Source of the DNA: Comamonadaceae bacterium
Lineage (GTDB): Bacteria; Pseudomonadota; Gammaproteobacteria; Burkholderiales; Burkholderiaceae_C
Reading direction: 5' to 3'
DNA: 7,134 bases
Assembly (NCBI GenBank): GCA_947374105.1
Contig: CANCAO010000081.1
Span: 1 to 7,134 of the forward strand
This document shows positions 1-7,134 of this stretch, piece by piece; within the stretch, counting starts at the first letter, position 1, and each line of letters begins with the position of its first letter. The notes below the pieces were generated by a model, which was given only the letters and a program-made list of their open reading frames with translations, did no database searches and was not told the origin of the DNA. The translations under genes were made by a program, and so were the position numbers.

Positions 1-1017
1 GCATTGGCAGCCAGCCGCAACCCGCAAGCGGGCACAGCCATGATCGCGGGCGGGCAGGCGGCCGCGATCCAGGGGCAGCTCAATTTCTCGCGCGACATGG
101 AGCGGGAGGCGGACCGCGTTGGCTATGGTGTGTTGACACAGGCTGACTATGCCCCGGAAGGCTTTGTCACCATGTTTGAAAAGTTGCAACAGGCCAACCG
201 GTTCAATGACCTGGGGGGCTTTCCCTATCTGCGCAGTCACCCCATGACCACCGCCCGCATTGCAGACATGCAGGCGCGCCAACAACTGCTGCCCCCCAAC
301 ACTTTCAGTCCCTCAGTGACGCACGCCATGCTGGCCATGCGGGCCCATGTGCTGAGCCATATCGACACAGAAAGTCGCCGCACTACGGTGCAAGCGGCGG
401 TGAACCCCCAGTTGAGCCAATCGACCCTGGTGCGACAGGCTGGTGTGCTCTATGGCGCAGCGCTGGCTGCATCGGCCCAGCGGGACTTTGTTGTGGCCGA
501 GCGCTTGCTGGGGCAACTGCAGGGGCTTCTGCGCGACGTGGCTCCCGCCGCGCGGCTGATGCGCTTGCTGGGCGCAGAGTTGGCGCTGGCTGAGGGCAAG
601 CCTGCGCTGGTTTTGGAGCGACTACCGAATGGCCCCCTTGGGCAATTGTCGGGCAAGCCACTGCGCCCGGAGCTATTCCTATGGGCACAGGCCGTGACAC
701 AGGCGGGTCAAACCGCACCACTGTCGCAAGCGGCCCAGCAATTGCAAACCTGGGTGGCCAACTGGCCGCGTGATGCGCAAGCCTGGCAGTTGTTATCAGC
801 CGTTTACGCCGCGCAAGGTCAAGGTTTGAGCGCGGTGCGGGCCGATGCGGAGGGACGTGCTGCTCAGCTTGACTTCGCAGCAGCACTGAACCGCTTGAAA
901 GCGGCACAGGACATGATGCGTCAAGGGGGGAAGATTGACCACATTGAGGCGTCCATCATCGACACCCGTGCCCGCGAGTTTGAACTACGACTTCGCGAAC
1001 AGTCGCTCCAGCGCTGA
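1..1017 (+). CDS. M48 family metalloprotease, BepA-like, C-terminal part (5' end outside window)
   Basis: This is the C-terminal 338 codons of a zinc metalloprotease of peptidase family M48, most like BepA/YfgC, the periplasmic protease and chaperone of outer-membrane protein assembly. The frame is open from base 1, so the TTG at 4 is not a real start; the signal peptide and the HEXXH zinc motif lie upstream of the window. Visible residues 28-41 (NFSRDMEREADRVG, bases 82-123) carry the M48 E-x3-D element, with E34 the expected third zinc ligand. The stretch GGFPYLRSHPMTTARIADMQ further on is typical of this subfamily. Residues from about 140 to 310 are Ala/Leu-rich and helical, consistent with the TPR-like repeats that follow the catalytic domain in BepA. 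The TGA at 1015-1017 lies inside the convergent membrane-protein gene. The family call is firm; equivalence to BepA in substrate is inferred. Confidence 0.88.
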   Translation, partial: ALAASRNPQAGTAMIAGGQAAAIQGQLNFSRDMEREADRVGYGVLTQADYAPEGFVTMFEKLQQANRFNDLGGFPYLRSHPMTTARIADMQARQQLLPPNTFSPSVTHAMLAMRAHVLSHIDTESRRTTVQAAVNPQLSQSTLVRQAGVLYGAALAASAQRDFVVAERLLGQLQGLLRDVAPAARLMRLLGAELALAEGKPALVLERLPNGPLGQLSGKPLRPELFLWAQAVTQAGQTAPLSQAAQQLQTWVANWPRDAQAWQLLSAVYAAQGQGLSAVRADAEGRAAQLDFAAALNRLKAAQDMMRQGGKIDHIEASIIDTRAREFELRLREQSLQR

Positions 1018-1338
1018 GTCAATCACCAGGCAGAAGGCCGAGTAGATCAGTGAGCCCAGCAAAGCGGCAACAAAGCCATGCACTTCAAAACCGTCCAGCA
1101 AATTTGCGGCAGCCCAAAACAGCAAAGCGTTGATGACAAAGAGAAACAGACCCAGCGTGAGCACCGTCACGGGCAGGGTCAGCACAATCAGCAGCGGTCG
1201 CAGAAAAATATTGAACAAGCCAATGACCAAGGCCGCACTCAGCGCCACGCCATAGCTGGTCACGACCACGCCGCTGTAAATTTGTGCGACAGCCAGCAAG
1301 GCGGTAGCGCACAGCAGCCATTTGATGATGAGTTTCAT
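985..1338 (-). CDS. Small four-helix membrane protein, phage holin family (PF04020, YvlD-like)
   Basis: A 117-residue, very hydrophobic inner-membrane protein with four predicted membrane helices: about residues 3-25, 30-50, 52-77 and 86-107. The segment GLFNIFLRPLLIVLTLPVTV (40-59), followed by LTLGLFLFVINALLFW, is the hallmark of the family named '4 TMS phage holin, superfamily IV'. Despite the name, members are ordinary chromosomal proteins of unknown function, and nothing here suggests phage or lysis. I chose the ATG at 1336-1338 because MKLIIKWLL is the usual beginning of the family. An in-frame ATG at 1378-1380 would add 14 residues and has a CAGG-like Shine-Dalgarno sequence just upstream, so the start is uncertain. 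The TAG at 985-987 lies 33 bases inside the end of the convergent protease gene. It is the last gene of the possible terC set. Confidence 0.85.
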   Translation of the reverse strand: MKLIIKWLLCATALLAVAQIYSGVVVTSYGVALSAALVIGLFNIFLRPLLIVLTLPVTVLTLGLFLFVINALLFWAAANLLDGFEVHGFVAALLGSLIYSAFCLVIDSALERLFAKS

Positions 1339-1386
1339 GGTGAGTGAGCATAGCACTCGGCCACGAAACTCAGGAATCAAACCTGA

Positions 1387-1848
1387 TTACTCTGAGGCCA
1401 GCATTAGCGCGGCCCCCAAGCCGGTCACGGCGGCTGGGATAGTCCAGTTGGACGACGCATCCTTCGGTTGATCAGCTGTCAGTGGCGGCATGTCCTGGCC
1501 GAATTTGGGTCGCCGTGCGTCCATGACATGTGCCACGCCATGCTCGACTTGTAGCTGCCGCGTTAGCGCCACCAAATCGCCATGCGCAAGTACCGTCGTC
1601 ACTTTATCCCCTTGGGTTTGCAGCTTTGTCACCAACCGGGCAAATAGAGCTTCAGCCCATTTGGCGCGCCAGCTACTGAGTGCCGCTGCCGAGATCCATT
1701 GGCTCGCATGTCGCGTCAAATGCGGCGGACAGGCCACCAAAATCCAGTGCGTCGTTTGCTCGGTCGGGCCGGCCGTGCGGTTTTTCATCGGTGCCAGTTG
1801 GTGCAGCGAATAGTCTGGATCGTCCAAGTAAGCAATGATTTTGTCCAT
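1387..1848 (-). CDS. Uncharacterised 153-residue protein downstream of terC
   Basis: I do not recognise a named family with confidence. The protein begins MDKIIAYLDDPDYSLHQLAP and alternates short hydrophobic strands (about residues 3-8, 34-40, 83-88 and 105-110) with amphipathic, Trp-rich helices (SQWISAAALSSWRAKWAEAL, 49-68). This pattern fits a small alpha/beta Rossmann- or UspA-like fold, which is an inference. The segment DARRPKFGQD (110-119) looks like a conserved core motif. A weakly hydrophobic C-terminus (about 135-151) could be a tail anchor. The ATG at 1846-1848 has a perfect AAGGAG six bases upstream, which fixes the start. It lies 52 bases after terC and 48 bases before the holin-family gene, all on one strand, so co-transcription and control by the terC riboswitch are plausible. 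The gene is real, but its function is unknown. Confidence 0.8.
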   Translation of the reverse strand: MDKIIAYLDDPDYSLHQLAPMKNRTAGPTEQTTHWILVACPPHLTRHASQWISAAALSSWRAKWAEALFARLVTKLQTQGDKVTTVLAHGDLVALTRQLQVEHGVAHVMDARRPKFGQDMPPLTADQPKDASSNWTIPAAVTGLGAALMLASE

Positions 1849-1854
1849 GATGAA

Positions 1855-1860
1855 CTCCTT
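1855..1860 (-). promoter_or_regulatory. Ribosome binding site AAGGAG for the uncharacterised gene
   Basis: On the minus strand the sequence reads AAGGAG, six bases before the ATG at 1846-1848. This strong site decides the start against a longer open frame that runs back to 2034 through terC. Confidence 0.75.
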
Positions 1861-1900
1861 GTGGTGAATGAAGGACAACAAAATTCCTTGATTTTGCGGG

Positions 1901-2608
1901 TCAGGCGACTTGACCGGAGATCCCTTCCTTTTTGTGCCGACGGGTCGTCCACCAGCCAGCGGCCAGCACACCCGCCACGGTGGCGGTATAGGTGATCCAA
2001 CGGGCTGCAGTGTTGAGCAGCCCGGGCGGGTCAAACACGTCGTCCAGCAGTGGCTCGGTCACAATCATCTTGGCAGCGGTAAAGGCCAGTACGGCGGCAC
2101 CGAGTTTGATGATGAGGGGGAAACGCTCCACCAGTTTGAGCACCAGCGAGCTGCCGAACACCACGATGGGCACGCTGACCAGCAGGCCAATGATGACGAG
2201 GTCGAACGAGCCGTGTGCCGCACCGGCGACACCCAGCACGTTGTCCACCCCCATCAAAGCGTCGGCCACGATGATGGTCTTCATGGCAGCCCAAAATGTA
2301 CCGATGACCGGCCCGTCATGTTCGTCTTCTTTGGAATCGGCTATCAGCTTGTAGGCAATCCAGATCAACCCCAAACCACCGACCAGCATCAAGCCTGGTA
2401 TCTTGAGCAGCCAGACCACGCCCACGGTCATGATCGAGCGCACGGCTATGGCACCGACGGTGCCCCAAACGATGGCTTTTTGCCGCAGTTGCGGTGGCAA
2501 ATTACGTGCAGCGAGCGCAATCACAATGGCGTTGTCGCCTGCCAGCACCAGATCAATGAGGACGATGGCCATTAAGGCGGACCACCACGCGGTAGATAAA
2601 AATTCCAT
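1901..2608 (-). CDS. TerC family integral membrane protein (YjbE/YkoY type, probable Mn2+ export)
   Basis: A 235-residue polytopic inner-membrane protein with about seven hydrophobic segments (roughly 8-30, 44-68, 71-90, 105-128, 134-153, 163-182 and 194-210). Two pseudo-repeated acidic motifs mark the TerC fold: IDLVLAGDN (residues 18-26) and ADALMGVDNVLGVAGA (115-130). Their Asp residues D19, D25, D116 and D122 are the likely metal-binding sites inside the membrane. Bacterial members of this group (Alx, YkoY, YceF/MeeF) are linked to Mn2+ efflux and to metal loading of secreted enzymes. Here the upstream yybP-ykoY element independently points to manganese. I chose the ATG at 2606-2608 because it has GGAG seven bases upstream and begins at the usual MEFLSTAWWSAL; an upstream TTG at 2638 adds no family-like sequence. 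The soluble C-terminus ends in a basic stretch (WWTTRRHKKEG). It heads a possible three-gene operon. Confidence 0.93.
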   Translation of the reverse strand: MEFLSTAWWSALMAIVLIDLVLAGDNAIVIALAARNLPPQLRQKAIVWGTVGAIAVRSIMTVGVVWLLKIPGLMLVGGLGLIWIAYKLIADSKEDEHDGPVIGTFWAAMKTIIVADALMGVDNVLGVAGAAHGSFDLVIIGLLVSVPIVVFGSSLVLKLVERFPLIIKLGAAVLAFTAAKMIVTEPLLDDVFDPPGLLNTAARWITYTATVAGVLAAGWWTTRRHKKEGISGQVA

Positions 2609-2615
2609 GACAAGA

Positions 2616-2619
2616 CTCC
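2616..2619 (-). promoter_or_regulatory. Ribosome binding site for terC
   Basis: GGAG on the minus strand, seven bases upstream of the ATG at 2606-2608. It lies 62 bases beyond the terminator U-run, so it is free of the terminator hairpin. This fits control of the leader by termination rather than by blocking translation. Confidence 0.6.
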
Positions 2620-2680
2620 GAGTTGTGTAGATCAACAACCAGAGGCAGATAGGTCAAATGGAAATGAGATGCAGGCATCC

Positions 2681-2723
2681 ACAAAAACACTTCGACGAAA
2701 CCTGCCACAGGCTTCAATCGAAG
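2681..2723 (-). terminator. Rho-independent terminator of the terC leader (riboswitch expression platform)
   Basis: On the minus strand an outer stem CTTCGA (2718-2723) pairs with TCGAAG (2690-2695), and an inner stem GAAGCCTG (2708-2715) pairs with CAGGTTTC (2697-2704, one G-U pair), closing a three-base loop. A small internal loop separates the two stems. The hairpin is followed by TGTTTTTGT (2681-2689). The outer 5' arm, CTTCG, is also the 3' arm of aptamer helix P1 (CCTTCG, 2719-2724), so aptamer and terminator cannot form fully together. Ligand-stabilised P1 should therefore prevent termination and switch terC on. Confidence 0.82.
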
Positions 2724-2880
2724 GTCTCGCTCGGCATGAGGTCATGCAGAATGTGCCCAAAAAGCCGGAAGGACTATTCCTAGTTCTTCGTATTGACGAC
2801 TTTTTGATACTCGTTACAGACCAGCTTAGATGACGTGTCAACGGGCTCGCTGTAACGAGAGGGAGCTACTCCCCTTCGTG
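2717..2880 (-). ncRNA. yybP-ykoY (Mn2+) riboswitch aptamer in the terC leader
   Basis: Read on the minus strand, the leader opens with CACGAAGGGGAGTAGC (2865-2880), containing the conserved GGGGAGUA loop of the yybP-ykoY class. It closes with GCGAGACCTTCG (2719-2730), matching the conserved GCAAGACC-type 3' segment. P1 is CGAAGG (2873-2878) with CCTTCG (2719-2724). P2 is a perfect 10-bp helix, CTCGTTACAG (2850-2859) with CTGTAACGAG (2810-2819). A further 10-bp helix, CAAAAAGTCG (2797-2806) with CGGCTTTTTG (2758-2767, one U-G pair), encloses ACTA-GGAA-TAGT, and a small hairpin GCATGACCTCATGC lies at 2734-2747. This gives a four-way junction. The class senses Mn2+ and commonly precedes TerC-family and MntP genes. 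A terminator follows directly, so an ON switch by antitermination is expected. The end points are approximate. Confidence 0.9.
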
Positions 2881-2885
2881 AAACA

Positions 2886-2915
2886 ATTAAAACACGAAAT
2901 GCAGATGTTTGCCAA
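2886..2915 (-). promoter_or_regulatory. Predicted sigma70-type promoter for the terC leader
   Basis: On the minus strand, TTGGCA (2910-2915, five of six to TTGACA) and TTTAAT (2886-2891, five of six to TATAAT) are separated by 18 bases. Initiation about seven bases downstream falls at 2879-2880, the first base or two before the P1 arm of the riboswitch, giving an untranslated leader of about 270 bases. That agreement between independent signals supports both. Confidence 0.65.
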
Positions 2916-2973
2916 ACACTTGGTAGATCGCGTTTCTTAAAGCTAAAACAAGTGTGTATCCAGACATGCGCGT

Positions 2974-2979
2974 TATCAT
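2974..2979 (+). promoter_or_regulatory. Possible -10 element (TATCAT) for the DUF3717/DUF1289 gene
   Basis: TATCAT matches TATAAT at five of six positions and lies 23 bases before the ATG at 3003. No convincing -35 hexamer is present 16-18 bases upstream, so this is only a candidate. Apart from this and the leftward terC promoter, I see nothing else in 2881-3002. Confidence 0.25.
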
Positions 2980-3002
2980 CGCTGTCCTCAATAGTTACCC
3001 CT

Positions 3003-3431
3003 ATGGCCGGCATCCACATCACCGACATCGAAGCCGCCATCAATCACTGGCGTGCACTGAAGCCCTCACCCGACGGCGTCACCTTGGCCCCAGAAATCCG
3101 CGCGTTGGCCGAGGTGTATGCGCTCATGATTTTTTACCATGAGAGCGAGGCCGATGAGTTCACTATGCCTGCTGACGCACAGCAAGCCTGGATGCGCTGG
3201 TACGAGAGCACCATGGACACGCCTTGCATTGCCATTTGCTCCACCAGTCAGGGCGACGAGGTGTGCAAGGGCTGCGGACGCACGTTTGAAGAAGTGCAGC
3301 ACTGGCTAGCGCTGCGCCCGGCTGAAAAACGCCAGATCTGGCGTCGCATCACCCTACACGCCGAGGCCTGGCGCTTTAATCGCTATGCCGAGCGGGCGAA
3401 TGAGGCTGGATCCCCGCCGCCTGCGCTGTAA
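3003..3431 (+). CDS. DUF3717-DUF1289 domain protein with four-cysteine motif
   Basis: A 142-residue soluble protein with two parts. Residues 1-60 (MAGIHITDIEAAINHWRALK onward, with ALAEVYALMIFYHE) match DUF3717, a small domain common in Burkholderiales. Residues 72-115 match DUF1289: TPCIAICSTSQGDEVCKGCG holds C75, C79, C88 and C91 in a C-x3-C-x8-C-x2-C pattern, then GRTFEEVQHWLALRPAEKRQ. The four cysteines could bind zinc or an iron-sulfur centre (inference); no biochemical role is established. I place the start at the ATG at 3003 because it opens the conserved domain. An in-frame GTG at 2952 would add 17 residues of unrelated sequence. No good Shine-Dalgarno sequence is visible. It is divergent from terC, with a 394-base spacer filled by the riboswitch leader and promoters, and it converges on yaeQ 11 bases after its TAA. 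Confidence 0.88.
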   Translation: MAGIHITDIEAAINHWRALKPSPDGVTLAPEIRALAEVYALMIFYHESEADEFTMPADAQQAWMRWYESTMDTPCIAICSTSQGDEVCKGCGRTFEEVQHWLALRPAEKRQIWRRITLHAEAWRFNRYAERANEAGSPPPAL

Positions 3432-3442
3432 TGACGGGGACG

Positions 3443-4003
3443 TTACTTCCAGCGAACGGGCTCAACATCTACGTTGCGCTGGCCGTCGCCTAGCATCAAC
3501 ACACCTTCCTGGATCGTTGCCTGCAGCTGCATATTGCGTTGCGCCAGCGCGCCCAGCGCCTGTGAGGCCTCGGTCGGCACGCGGTAAACGCTGAGGTTTT
3601 TCGGTCGCGCGAGTTTGGCTTCCATGCCGCGCCACCACACCTCGGATGAGTGGGCAAAGCAGTACAGCAGCACTTCGTCAGCACGTCCGCAGGCTTTGAG
3701 CAGTGGCTTGTCCTCGGGCTGGCCAACCTCGATCCACATCCGGGTGAGGCCGGTGAAGTCACGCAGCCAAACGTCGGGCTCGTCCGGGTCAGACAGGCCC
3801 GCACCAAACGCCAGCGTGCCGTCACCGCCGCAAACGCTTTGCAGCTTGTACGCATTAAAAGCCAGCGCTACCAGCCGCACCATCATCCGTTCGTCAGTTT
3901 CACTCGGGTGCCGCGCCAGCGTGAGACTGTGGTCGGCGTAGTAGCCGTGGTCAATGTCCGCAATTTGCAGACTGGCTTTGAAGATGGTGGATTTGAGGGC
4001 CAT
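3443..4003 (-). CDS. yaeQ: YaeQ family protein
   Basis: A 186-residue protein matching the YaeQ family (about 180 residues) over its whole length. Diagnostic segments are MALKSTIFKASLQIADIDHG at the N-terminus, HPSETDERMMVRLVALAFNA (32-51), DPDEPDVWLRDFTG (72-85) and MWIEVGQPEDKPLLKACGRA (89-108). YaeQ has a PD-(D/E)XK nuclease-like fold. The P76-D77 and E92-x-G-Q series occupies the place of that signature, with Gln where a nuclease would usually have Lys. Its cellular role is not settled; a claimed link to RfaH-like antitermination is old and I would not rely on it. The ATG at 4001-4003 has only a weak ribosome site. The gene is separated from purB by an 85-base palindromic repeat region and may be transcribed from it by read-through. 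The TAA is at 3443-3445. Confidence 0.92.
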   Translation of the reverse strand: MALKSTIFKASLQIADIDHGYYADHSLTLARHPSETDERMMVRLVALAFNAYKLQSVCGGDGTLAFGAGLSDPDEPDVWLRDFTGLTRMWIEVGQPEDKPLLKACGRADEVLLYCFAHSSEVWWRGMEAKLARPKNLSVYRVPTEASQALGALAQRNMQLQATIQEGVLMLGDGQRNVDVEPVRWK

Positions 4004-4006
4004 TAG

Positions 4007-4088
4007 ACGCGCCGCAGGGCCGCCCCAAGGCGGGAACGCCCCCTTGGGGGGCAGAGAGGACGCGCAGCGCCGAACGTGGGGGTTGTCA
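4007..4088. repeat. Dispersed intergenic repeat with G/C-rich palindrome (Comamonadaceae type)
   Basis: The whole purB-yaeQ spacer consists of a G+C-rich element. Its core is an inverted repeat, CCCCAAGG (4023-4030) with CCTTGGGG (4042-4049), around an 11-base loop. It is followed by GCAGAGAGGACGCGCAGCGC and AACGTGGGGG (about 4050-4082). From memory, very similar elements occur many times between genes in Acidovorax, Polaromonas and Rhodoferax; within this window there is only one copy, so the repeat status rests on that recollection. There is no T-run on either side, so it is not a standard terminator, although a structured RNA end for purB is possible. Confidence 0.65.

Positions 4089-7134
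<3,046 letters not shown>

Noticed and set aside
383..907. Minus-strand open frame of 174 codons opposite the M48 protease
   Set aside because: Its protein is Pro/Ala/Arg/Ser-rich with no family character, and the plus-strand frame carries clear peptidase motifs; it is a shadow of a G+C-rich gene.
985..1338. Prophage lysis module, because of the 'phage holin' family name
   Set aside because: No endolysin, structural or integrase genes are nearby, and this family is widespread as ordinary chromosomal membrane proteins.
1860..1900. AAGGA...TCCTT hairpin between terC and the next gene as a terminator
   Set aside because: Only a five-base stem with a nine-base A/T-rich loop and no following U-run; too weak to call.
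1910..2575. Plus-strand open frame of 221 codons opposite terC
   Set aside because: His/Gln/Asp-rich translation is typical of antisense frames, and the minus strand encodes an intact TerC protein.
2952..3002. GTG at 2952 as the start of the DUF3717/DUF1289 gene
   Set aside because: The extra 17 residues are not like the domain, which begins cleanly at the ATG at 3003, and the extension would cover the candidate -10 element.
2632..3043. Minus-strand open frames upstream of terC (69 and 87 codons)
   Set aside because: They run through the promoter and the structured riboswitch leader, lack ribosome sites and show no family character.
4023..4049. G/C-rich hairpin as a standard terminator for purB
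   Set aside because: No T-run follows on either strand; better explained as part of the dispersed repeat.

Overview
The window looks like a chromosomal segment from a betaproteobacterium of the family Comamonadaceae, close to Rhodoferax or Polaromonas. This rests on overall protein character (BepA-like M48 peptidase, DUF3717/DUF1289 fusion, YaeQ, PurB) and on two short dispersed repeats that I recognise, from memory, as typical of that family. There is no sign of a prophage, plasmid, transposase, CRISPR array, rRNA or tRNA.

Layout. Positions 1-1017 (+) hold the C-terminal part of a periplasmic M48 metalloprotease, cut by the window edge. Convergent to it, on the minus strand, is a three-gene set read right to left: a TerC-family membrane protein (1901-2608), an unrecognised 153-residue protein (1387-1848), and a small four-helix membrane protein of the 'phage holin family' (985-1338) whose end overlaps the protease gene. 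Upstream of terC, at about 2717-2880 on the minus strand, lies an RNA leader that I identify as a yybP-ykoY (Mn2+) riboswitch. It is followed by a terminator hairpin that reuses one arm of aptamer helix P1. A good sigma70-type promoter at 2886-2915 would start the transcript almost exactly at the aptamer. Divergent from it, 3003-3431 (+) encodes a DUF3717-DUF1289 protein.

The right half is all minus strand: a 5'-truncated acetoacetate-CoA ligase (5530-7134), purB (4089-5468), a palindromic dispersed repeat (about 4007-4088) and yaeQ (3443-4003). YaeQ converges on the DUF3717/DUF1289 gene with an 11-base gap.

Biology. The clearest regulatory unit is the Mn2+-type riboswitch controlling terC, and through possible read-through the unknown gene and the small membrane protein gene; together they may form a metal or envelope homeostasis operon. 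The ligase activates acetoacetate for central metabolism or polyhydroxybutyrate turnover, and PurB acts twice in purine synthesis. The most unusual points are the riboswitch/terminator switch, the uncharacterised gene downstream of it, a dispersed repeat apparently translated in frame inside the ligase, a second Gly/Pro-rich insertion in the same ligase, and a possible leaderless purB promoter.
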